In this document: positions 35,263-45,900 of the stretch, one piece after another
How positions within the stretch are numbered: position 1 is the first letter of the stretch
Layout of the letters: each line of letters starts with the position of its first letter
Assembly: GCA_019096065.1 (NCBI GenBank)
Contig: JAGUCH010000001.1
Span: 1,302,001-1,366,000, forward strand
From: Paracyclopina nana
Lineage: Eukaryota; Arthropoda; Copepoda; Cyclopoida; Cyclopettidae
Direction of reading: 5' to 3'
Length of the DNA stretch: 64,000 nt
Notes under the pieces: generated by a model
What the model was told of the DNA's origin: nothing
Database searches by the model: none
What the model saw: the letters and a program-made list of their open reading frames with translations, nothing else
Position numbers and translations under genes: made by a program

Positions 35263-37318
35263 AAATAGCAATAAATACTATATTTAATCAACCAAAACAA
35301 ACGGATGATGTTTCACGAGGTGGGAAGTGGTTTTACGTTTATTGTTGCCCGACGAAAATTGCTTGTGAGATTAGTAGCAGATTTCTGAACAGATTAGAGG
35401 TTGCGCGATTTGTTAGTGGAAATTTCCCATCGGCATTCGCAACAACACGATAGGAATCTCAGTAATTTGAGAGCAAAATCCCAGAGTACCGCAGACACTT
35501 AACCAGTTTTTAACTTATTGCTACATAGAATTTCCTTTTTTATAATTTTTTTAAAAAGTGACTTTTCATTTCCAACCAAAGAAAGTTGGAGCATTTTTAA
35601 AATATCACAGTTCAATAAATGTGGAGGAATGAGGACTCGTTTTTAACTCAGTATCTGCTTTACTCTCGTAATATTGATTGCTCTGACCCAACTTGACCCA
35701 GGTGTGTCTCATGCTAGAGCAATCTATATGAGCAGAGTATCATGGATGCTGAGACTTGTGCATAAATAAAGATGGGAAAATGTGATATTTATTATTTTAA
35801 AAACTTCCAAAATTCTTGCATGGCCTCCAATCATGAGATTATTTATATTTAAGCTTAATCTATTGGTTTGAGCCACATACTGAGTAAATTACACAAAAGT
35901 GCCAAGAAGTTTTCATTTTACATCAATTATTAGGAAAAAATTAGTTCTTGGATCGACTAGAACATACTGTCCCTAGATCGACTTAAACAGATAGTCCCTG
36001 GATCGACAATGAGAACACACTGTCCATGGATCAACAAGACGGGACTGTACTTGGAGCAATTGTTATGAAGGACCTGGATCAACTAGACTGTGCTTGGATA
36101 GACTGGCAGAACGCTTTGTACCAGCATAGAAATACAGACCGGATAGAACGTTAGAACAAACTGTGTCAGGGTAGACTATAATTAAGCTGGAACTGCTGGA
36201 AAATCTATTCAGGCTTGTACCAAATTGCAAGACTTTAGTGCTAGGATGGCATTTTTAGCCTTGTAAAAAGTTTGTGGGCATTGTAACCAAGAAAAACTTA
36301 CCAAGACATGAGCCACTCTTGCATTACATAGAATATGCATGATATGAACCAAGTCTTGTTATGGTGACTATATCATATAGGTAGGTACCCCCAAAATAAG
36401 ACACTATGTTTGTCCAGCCGTTTTAAGGACGATTCGTTTTGTCGATCCAAGGACTGTGCATCCTCATAGTCGATCTACGGATGGTTCAACTTGTCTCCCC
36501 AGGTAATGTTCGTTTTTCTTGTCGAACCAAAAGCCGTCAGTCCGGTCTACCTATGGAATGTGTGTTCCCGAAGTCGATCCCAGGACTATTCGTTTTGTCG
36601 ATCCAAGTCCAGTTCGTCTTAGTAAAACCAGGGACCATTCGTTGTCGATCCAAGGGTTGGAGTCCATCAGGTGAATGAAGGTTCCCGTAGTCGATCCAAG
36701 GACTATTCATTTTGTCGATCCAAGTCCGGTATCCATGGACGATCCGCTGTCGATCCAAGGGTAGGAGTCCAACCAAAATTAAATTAGAAAAAATATTCAA
36801 TTTAATTTTTGTTTACCAAAATGTGTTTCTGTCCAAGTGTCATACTCTTCGTATATACACAGCTCTGGCAGATGTCACCCCTTTGATATATCCAACAAAC
36901 AACCAAGTGTTGGTCGCATAAAATGCGCGCGCGGTCAATTTTTCATGGAATTTTCCACAATTTTGCGCCCACTGCAAATTACCTAAAATTCAACTCTATC
37001 ATCTGCGCCCATAAAATAATCCCCGCATTAACACAGCGGCTCGATCTCCGCCCCCAGGGGATGATTTCTCTGGGGAGAAGGGACACCATATTATTTTAAT
37101 TACAATTAGGACGGCAAAATGCCGTGGTGGTGGTGTGGAAAAAAAGGACGCGACGCCACAAATTGACAATCGTCCTCAATCGAATTTTACTTAGTAAGTT
37201 CCGCGCTTCGGACGCGCAAACTGTCGTAGTAGTCCCAATTTTACGAGAGCAGCCCAACAACATCTCCTCGCATTCTCACTTAACTCTTTGTGCCATTCAC
37301 ACACGTTTTGCCACCACC
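35263..37318. other. intergenic with inverted minisatellite arms
   Basis: Separates the two membrane-protein paralogues. It contains GATCGAC-type minisatellite arms at 35947-36130 and 36425-36770. No gene is supported. Confidence 0.55.
35947..36770. repeat. foldback minisatellite
   Basis: The left part repeats a 25-35 bp unit containing GGATCGAC and ACTGTCC. The right part (36425-36770) repeats its reverse complement, GTCGATCCAAGGAC. Together they form a large imperfect palindrome around a 300-bp centre, like foldback-type elements. Confidence 0.7.
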
Positions 37319-38651
37319 ATGTCAGTGCACTTGTACCCATTCTGGGTGCTTTTCCTCATCAGCGTGAGGGCGGATTTTGGCAGTTCGCTCAATCGCACCG
37401 ATTCCACGCTCTTCCACATCGAAACGGAGCACGCGAATTTGTTCCACGTGGAAACGAGGCAAAAGTTCTGCGGCTGCGAGGAAAGGCCAAAGTTGGACGC
37501 GTTGAAGGCCACGCTGTGGGCCCCGCAAGACTTTTTGGCCAACGATAATAACAGCCCGCTGTGGCTCGGTGGCATCGAATCGCCGAGTGCTTTGAACTGC
37601 GGCCAATTTTGCCTCGCTTTCAACAAGAGAACCACCCATTTCACCTACGAAGGTAATCATTTCTACATTTGCTGATTTGAGAGCCATTTTGCAGTTGCAA
37701 GGCTTTTGACTGCAATATGGACAAAAATACCAGAAGTGGATTTCCGCTCTGTTGTTGCTTTTTGGCATTTTCGCCGGTCAAACGGCGAAAACCGTGCTTT
37801 GTTCACGCGATTTCAGCGTAAACAAATCGTAGCGCCATCTAGCGGCTTATTTTCTCACCTTTTCAAAAGTAGAGACTCTTAGTTAAGATACGTTTTTAAC
37901 TGACAAAAACATGTGCCATTGCTCTACAGGATTGGTCGCGTGAATTTTTTCAATGCCACTTTGGCTGACTTGAAGATTGCAGAACGGACAAAAAGACCAG
38001 AAGTGGATTTCCGCTCTGTTGTTGCTTTTTGGCATTTTTGCCAGCCAAACGGCGAAAACCTTGCTTTGTTCACGCGTTTTCGACGTAAACAAATCGCAGC
38101 GCCATCTAGCGGCTTCTTTAGGCACCTTTTCAAAAGTAGATACTTAGATATGCTTTTTTGCAGACAAAACCATGTGCCATTGCTATACGGGGTTGGTCGC
38201 GTTCAGCTGCGAAGAAGAGATTGGATTTACCGAGCACGTGGTTTGCCTCACGCGGAAAAAGGTGCTCGATTCGCCCATGAAAAGGCCGCTGTTTGCACCG
38301 CCCAAGCGGATCGAAGATGGCCGCGGAAAATCCAAGAGGAACAACGCCTACGAAGAGGACGAGGAGTACAACGAGGCCAGAGAGGATAACACCTACTCGG
38401 TGAATACCGTGATTGTCCTCATCGGTTTCGTCCTCTTTTTCCTCTCCATGATGGTCGTCCAGACCATTTTTGATAACAAGAAGAAAGCCCGAGAGAGAAT
38501 TGCCAACGCGAGGCCCAGACGCGAGAGAGCTTCCAATGAGACCATTGCCACAGTGGCCTCTTCTGTACCTGAATCATCCGGACCTTCAACAGCTTCGTCC
38601 TCCACAGCCTCGTCGGAAATCAGCCCAGTGTGGAGAGTTAGCGTTGTGTAG
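37319..38651 (+). CDS. single-pass membrane protein with Cys-rich ectodomain (copy 2)
   Basis: Exons 37319-37652 and 38164-38651 encode 273 residues, starting in the context CCACCACCATG. Signal peptide, then CGC, APQDFLA, LWLGGIES, CGQFC, RTTHFTYE, MCHCYTGL, and DSPMKRPLF as in the copy at 34414-35262. The membrane segment is at about residues 188-210 (VNTVIVLIGFVLFFLSMMVV), followed by an Arg-rich then Ser/Thr-rich tail. It is a tandem paralogue. Its intron contains a duplicated, frame-broken copy of the start of exon 2. Function unknown. Confidence 0.77.
37831..37846 (-). promoter_or_regulatory. CTCF-like motif
   Basis: AGCGCCATCTAGCGGC matches the reverse complement of the CTCF core. It is part of an interspersed repeat. 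Confidence 0.55.
38098..38113 (-). promoter_or_regulatory. CTCF-like motif
   Basis: Second identical copy of AGCGCCATCTAGCGGC, in the duplicated intronic repeat. Confidence 0.55.
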
Positions 38652-39901
38652 CCTCCAGTAAAAAATGGCAAAGCAACGTTTTCGCGAAAATTCGTAATAA
38701 GGCTTATTTTAAAGGCTAAGAGTTGCACCACGCAGGGTTCATGTCAAAAATTCCTAAAAAGCACTTCTTTGGGTTTTTTAGGATACTTTTAAAATGTACC
38801 ATTTGATTGTGGGGTAGCTTAGTTGAAAAGCCTTGAAATTTGAAATCTCGACTGATTATGCTTTCAGAATTAATCACATGGCAACATCTAGGTACAAATC
38901 TCCCCCCGAACACACACTGGCATTCATTCTTGCATACACCATTATAAATCTATTTTTTTCTTCCAATCAAAAGTTGCTCAATGTCTCATCATTTTTTATA
39001 CTATTTATATAAAAGTATGTGTGAATGTGTACGTCGTTTTGTGCTGCTGAATGATGGAATAGGAATTCAATAAAAGGCATAATTGCAAAAAGAAAAAGAA
39101 ATCGCTACTCATATTTTGTATTTAGTGTAGAAAATGGGATTTTTGAAGGGATTTCACCGGTTTTGTGACTCGAAGCATATTCTTGGAATTCCCCAAGCGT
39201 TGAAGCACCGTGCACACACAAAAAACACGTGCGCGCGCGCGCAACGGTGTTAGGTAACTCTATAAGGTTTTTAAGGCATTTAACGAGGTGTGAAAAATCC
39301 ACTATAAGGCAAACTTCACTTGCTCATCTGTGACTTCAATTAATTGTTGTATAGCATCATACCTTCTTAAAAGGAAGAATATAATGAATGCCACTGCATT
39401 TTACACAATAACCCCCTGATTTTTAAAAGAGGCCTTTTTTTAAAGTTCACAATCAAGGCAATTTTCTCCTGGGCAAACAAATCTCTTGAGGAATTCTGAG
39501 AAATATTTCTTAAACTCTTGAGCAAACACTGTGGATTTTTCCTCTCAGTGATTTACACTTGAAGCATAATAACAACAAGATTATCTTGAATGAGAGGTTT
39601 TGCACCTTTGCTGCAAATTGTCATATGTTTTCCTCGCTGATGATACCATTAAAATCTTAGGGGAAAAGGATGTTATGCAACAATAAGCTGTACAGCTGAG
39701 TCATTTTTAAATATGCAATTCAATTCAGTAGTGCTGTGAAAAAAGCTAAAACTTCAATTAAGGCATCACGGAGGCTTTGATGGAAAATGCCACTATTCAC
39801 TCATAAAATGATAATAATTTCAAAGCAATTTCTAGATTTAAGAGGTCAAACCAAAGGATCCGGAAGAATTTATTGTGGCCTATTGTCATGTTAAGGTTAA
39901 G
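38652..39901. other. intergenic, convergent 3' ends
   Basis: Between the plus-strand membrane protein and the 3' end of CCDC142. It contains a short alternating GC run at 39228-39243. No gene is supported. Confidence 0.5.
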
Positions 39902-42900
39902 TTATCTACAGCAGAATGGAAGTGAGGCCAACTTCGAGGATCCGGATTTGAGGCTGATCCATTGTTGCTGATTGGGTACATAGAGCTCGGCTGGAATGGC
40001 CTCCAAAATCTGATGCACTGGAGACTGAGGCCGATGGTCATCATCTGAGAAAAAATTAGCTAGACACAATAATGCTATTTTATATATAAGGTTTCACCTC
40101 CAATTGGGACCACTTTGTTTTTGGCTGGTTTCACATCGAGCATTTCGCCTGGCTTTGCTTGCAAAAGTCTTGCCACTCCTTCGCATTGCCGAATTGAGTC
40201 GAGCAGGAGCAAATATCGGCGCGATTCCTCTTTGAGCGTTTCATTATTGGCAATCCAGTTACGTAATGCGCCAAAATCCGCACTTATTTGCAGAGCACCA
40301 TGATCACTGCGCATACAATCATGCATTATTCGGGCTAATGTCCGCATATATACAGTATGTCCGTTCAAAATTGGACGGTACGGGAATCTAAACTTTTTGT
40401 CACATATTCAAGAAATACAGGACTTTTAAATGATATCGTTGGAAAGATTGAGCCTTTTCCCATCTTTTTTGTAAAAGTAGAAAAAATCAATTTAGACGGG
40501 AAAAAAGTGAGAAAATTCTATTTTCCCAAGGCAACCCAGAAAATTGTCACGAAAAACTGATGCGTCATTTAATTTTTTGCTGTCACGCGGAATTCACAAT
40601 AATATTTTTCATTTGGTCAGAAGACAAAAAAGATGTCCAAAGGTTCAAGCTTTCCAACGATACCCATTAAGCCTCAAAATTCATGAATTCATAAGACAAA
40701 CTTTTGATTCCCGCACCGTCCCATTTTGAACGGTCAGACGGTATATTATAAATGTTACCTAAATTTAATTCTACGTCCTCGGATGTGCTCAAGCCAGGCT
40801 TCACAAAAGGTTTTTAACGTGATTCTGGCCACGTTCTGCTGCGTCTCGGCTCGCATTGGGATCAACGCCTCGACAACAGGAGCGAGGACTCGATCTGGAA
40901 ATCATTTTCAATTAGCGATTATTAATCAATGAAAACATTAGAAATACCTATGTATTCTGCGACGTAAGGTGAGGCCACCAGATGAGCTGAAGATCCGGAT
41001 TTGCTGTAATGCGAGGGAGGAGGGAAAATGTTTTTCAGCGTGGCGAGGGAAAAAGTCCGGCAAACGTGGCTCATATCTTCCATATTCTTATCTGGCATTG
41101 ACTGCGAAAATTGATTCAAATTTGATTTCAGGATTTTGCGGTGCAGATTAGTATTTTTACCCTGAGGTTTTGTTGGCATTCTTTGATTTCTTTGGATATA
41201 TAGCTTTGGATATGCGTGAACAGTTGAATATTGAAGGCTTTGGAATTCACCAATTTGTCATGTGAGGAGAGCTGCAAGGGAAACATAATATCCAGATATG
41301 GCTTGGAAAAATAAGCTGCAAGTGTGCAAATGTAGCCATGCTGACAAAAGTACATAATGAAGAAGCCAAAACCGAGGACAAGAAAGATCGCGTGTCTTCA
41401 GTGCAGAGGCACGCAAAGCTTTCACAAATGACTTCTTCTTCACTGTAGATATATGCAGCACACTGGCCGAGATCGTTGAAAAAAGCTGAATAATAGAAGA
41501 TTCACCTGTAAGAGTGTGTAGCAGTCTTGTGTGTTGAGGAGATCGCCTTGCGTGATGAGAATAAAGTCTCGCACTTGCCAATTATTGAGTGCAGCTTTCG
41601 ATTTGGTCACTGACCAATTCCGCAGAGAGAACAGTGTGGCCTCCAGCCTCCGGAGAATGGATTGCTCCTCCAGAAAGGGAAACTCCTCCGGATCGTGTGT
41701 GCCATGCTCGACAAAGTCACGCAGCTCATCCGGATGACACCGATTATTCAGCCGAGAAACGCACTAGAAACAATGCATAACATGCTCATACACATGATCG
41801 GCATAATACACTAAGAGCTCACAGCTATTCATTTAAAAAATTTCTTTTGAGATTTAATTAATTCTCGAGATTTAGCTCTGGCGTTTTTCCACAGCAAATT
41901 TGTATATGGCGCCGTTTAAGAGGAGAAAAATACCCGAAGTGGATTTTTCGATGTGAGTGCATTTTGGCGTTTTTTGGGTGAGACTGGCGAAAATGGGTCG
42001 GTCTAGTTCGAAATTTCCGAAAAAACAAATCGCAGCTCCATCTCGCGGATGAAAATCTGATCTGTTGAAATACTTGGGAAATATCCAAGAATAGCTTTAA
42101 TCAAGGTTCTTATTAGCTTACTTTATAAAAATTAATTAGTGTGGAAGGCATCAGCATGATTCGTAGTAAAATTAAAGTATGCGAACCTTGAGGGTGTCGT
42201 AGAAGAGTTTTCCTGTCTTGGTCACCGTGGATCCACTCACCATGTCTGAGACCTCTTCTGGCTTCGTTTTGGGCCGATACGACTCGGCCAAACATGTGAG
42301 GTACTGCAGGTCCCACGAGACCGAAATCACATGCAAATTGAGCGCCTCCACCATTAGGTGCATCGTGGGGAAGACGAGAGGTGGGTAGCCCTCTGAAATG
42401 GGAAATATCAGCCAAATGAAAAAATATTTAAAGTGCTGAGGAAAGCGAAAAATGCAGGCGGTTATTGTAGTTATTTATCTCGGATTTTAGAATGGCAAAA
42501 CACTCGTACAATTACAGCCCTCGCAAGCTCGGACTAATAAAGCTGTACTCGAGTTTTCCCATTTTGAAATCTTCGCTCAGCTACTTAATGACCCTACTTG
42601 ACGTGCCCCAGCTCAAAATATACAATTTTATATTATGTAATACGATTTTTGAGAGTTTTAAAGAAGTTACCAAATTGCTTAGAAATAACTGTGATACAAA
42701 AGAGCTGAGTCGGATCAGTAAACTGAATATATAACTGAATTTGAAAAAGTGAAAATACCTCCAGGCTGGTTGTACATGTAGTCTTGAATGACATTAGCGA
42801 GGCCAAGGCAAATCCTCGGGTGCTGCAGCGCGAACGGCAAATGGACGTAGCCTGGGAGGTCGTACCATAACACGCTTTGCTGAGCCAGTTCCCCCACATT

Positions 42901-45900
42901 TTGCCATAACATGTCATGGTAGAATTCGGCCATGCGTTGCTTCACAGTTTTGCTTATTCGCTCTCCGGAGCCAGATTTGGCTGGACGGAGCACAGCCTTG
43001 GACAGCAATCCGGACACCTTGAAAAATACGGGATAAACCAAAATGTGCGACATGCGCGACATACGCTACAAACTACTAAAATTGAGCGACATGCAAAGCA
43101 CAATGCTCCAAAGACATATTTTTTAACTAATTTTAAAATAAAACTGTACATTTCTCATTTTGGCTTCTAAAAGGAGAGTCCCCACTAGAAAAATCCATCA
43201 TAACTATGGTATAAAACCCTCATAAAAATCACTTTTGCAGTAATTGAATTTTTTTTGGTTTTATAGCTTCTCTGATATGTGGTAAGTGGAGCTATGAAGA
43301 AAAAAATATCTTAAGATTAGTAAAAAAATTTGAAATCGACCTTTTTCTCTTTTTTTTATGTCCCTTATGGACTCTTATAAATCCCTCTTTGTGCCTTAAG
43401 TTGGGAATTTGAAATCTCAAATTTTAAGATTTCAAGGATATTACTCATTTCATCAGTGATAATACCTTCAAACAGTTTGTGTTCACTGCTAGTAGAGAGA
43501 AATTATGTTTTTCTTCATTAATTTCCAAAATTACATCTGCATCATAATACCCCTATGCCGGAATTTGAGTTTTATAGCTGACATGTCCATCATAAAACAG
43601 TCATAAAAACTAAATGTGCTCAAATCAAGGAAAAAATAACTTAACATGATTCTCCTTAATCTGTTTATTCAAGATATTTAAAAATAAATATCATATGATA
43701 AGTGAAAAATTTGAGAAAAATCAGATTTAATGAAATTTATTGTCCCTTATAAATCCCTGATTGTGTCATATAAAAATGAGTCTGTGGGTGACTTTGCATT
43801 TACCTTAAATCAATGCATTTCACTACTTTTGATGCCTTCATTTAGTTTGGATAGCCTGCTAGTAGAGTGAAATTCAACTTTTGTCCAGGAACTACATCAA
43901 TTTACATTACATATGAATCCCTTATACCATTATAAGGGATTTATATCATACAGTTACACATTTTTATAAAATTATACTAATTAGCTTGGGATGTTGTAAT
44001 CCTTTCAGCATATTCTTTACAACTTGTAGAAATGCTATATTCCTAATTAGAAATTCTTCTGTTCCTACAATTATAGATTTCTTCTGTCAGATTCTTCTAG
44101 ACTTAGACTTAACTTTGAAAAAACCGCTCTCATATTAATCACTAATGAAAGGCTTGTGTCATGAGGCTTTCATTACCTTACGCTTATAAAAATTAATATA
44201 GTTTCATAAACTGTTTGCAGATGGCGCTGTGACTAGTTTTTTATTATTTTAGTTTACTGTTTAAAAGAAGTAGCTGAAATACAAGCAGAACATTTCAAGA
44301 ATCATAAATATTATTTGATATAATCTTATTTTTGATCAATAATTACACAGCAACAGCTTGTATTGCTTTGGCATATTAGATTTTTCCCTTAATTTCCAAA
44401 TGCATTTATTTTGATGAAATATCTGAAATTCATTTTTTTTCAAATGTTTGTTGTGATATCTTGGATATTGAATTATCAAAGAGTCTTGCTTTAAGCACCT
44501 CCAGAATTATTGTATCATGGAGTAGTTTCAGGATGTAACTTAACCATGATAGACTTTCATAAATTCTGAGCATAAGTTGAACTCTTATAATTCCTATAAT
44601 TTATAGGAGGGTTTTATAAGGCTGCACCCTTATAAACCCACATAAAAATCTCGTAGCATAAGGGACAATTTTGTATTAATGATTTTTTTAAATGCTGAAA
44701 TAAAGTTGACTCATATTAAACAACTAACTTTAACTTATAAATTAAGATATTTATAAGGGTTTTATAGGAGAGTAAAAATACAAGGAATTTAAAAAAGAAT
44801 TATTTCACATCATGGCTCTCGCTCAAGTGTCATTAGCAGCTGGAGGATATGTTTTTCATGCATACATTCATGTCAGCAGTGCAAATAACACATAATTGAG
44901 CAGCTAGCATGATTTTCTCAGTTGTCATCAAACGGGTATGAATCTTAAGATTCATGAGGCATTATTGATGTCGGAGAAGTTTGTCTAATTGCAAAATGTA
45001 AGGTCTCAGATGATGCCTGGTCATATGCAGTAGCAGAATCAAGGCAAGTTTTTACAATATGTGACATTCACTGCCAATCATGATAAAATTTAGTAACGTC
45101 AATTTTTTGGGCTCCCTTATAAATTTTGCCGAAAATGTCACATAAATCTCTGATACAGCACCTACTTATACCATAGTTATGAGTCAATAAAGCCTTATAA
45201 ATCCCTATATTCATAAGGCTCAAATTCTAGTGGGGGTGCTCATAATAAATCTTTTAAAAAGTGCCAACTGTTGCCAAAAAAGGCTCATAACACAGATTGC
45301 TTCAATTTTAACTACAATAGCAGTCATACCAAAATTTCGTAGTTTTTTTAGTAGTAGCTACAATGCGTTACAGCTATTTGTATTTCTTAATTTAAGGCTT
45401 GGTTCACGTGTACTTTTCAATAAAAGATAATTCATAATTTCTGGCAAGAAATGCTTAAGATTATTCTTCTCAGTAAAAGAACTATGCCATAATTTCGGCC
45501 GTAACTTAAGGTGAATATGGAGCTCTATCAATGTAAAATTTACAAGAAAGGTAACATAGAATAAATAATAGAAAAAATAGTATATTAGGAAGTAGTTACA
45601 AAAAACTTTTTCTTTCATTTTAGCTGTCTGTCGTGCATGTCGCGCATTTTAGTTGTCGCGCATGTCGCGCATTTCGCGTACTTAAAAGTATATCCCGAAA
45701 AATACAACATATTATACTTGAAATGAAAAATTAAGAATCATGATGAAGAGCAGATTTAAAATGCGAGGAGTTTGGCAAGGTTTTCTACTTACATGTGCCC
45801 CAAGCTGGTGATGCAAGCGTAAGCATATACAGTCTGACCGTTCAAAATTGGACGGTACGGGAATCTAAACTTTTTGTCACATATTCTATAAATACAGGAC

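Larger units (their letters stand above)
37680..38163. repeat. tandem duplication with pseudo-exon and CTCF-like motifs
   Basis: A roughly 265-bp segment is present twice inside the intron. Each copy holds a conserved block from CCAGAAGTGGATTTCCGC to AGCGCCATCTAGCGGC. At 37904-37943 the first copy ends in a version of the exon 2 start (ATGTGCCATTGC then GGATTGGTCGCG) that runs into a TGA. Confidence 0.85.

Noticed and set aside
39217-39250. CG-alternating run as regulatory or Z-DNA element
   Set aside because: Short microsatellite; no further support.
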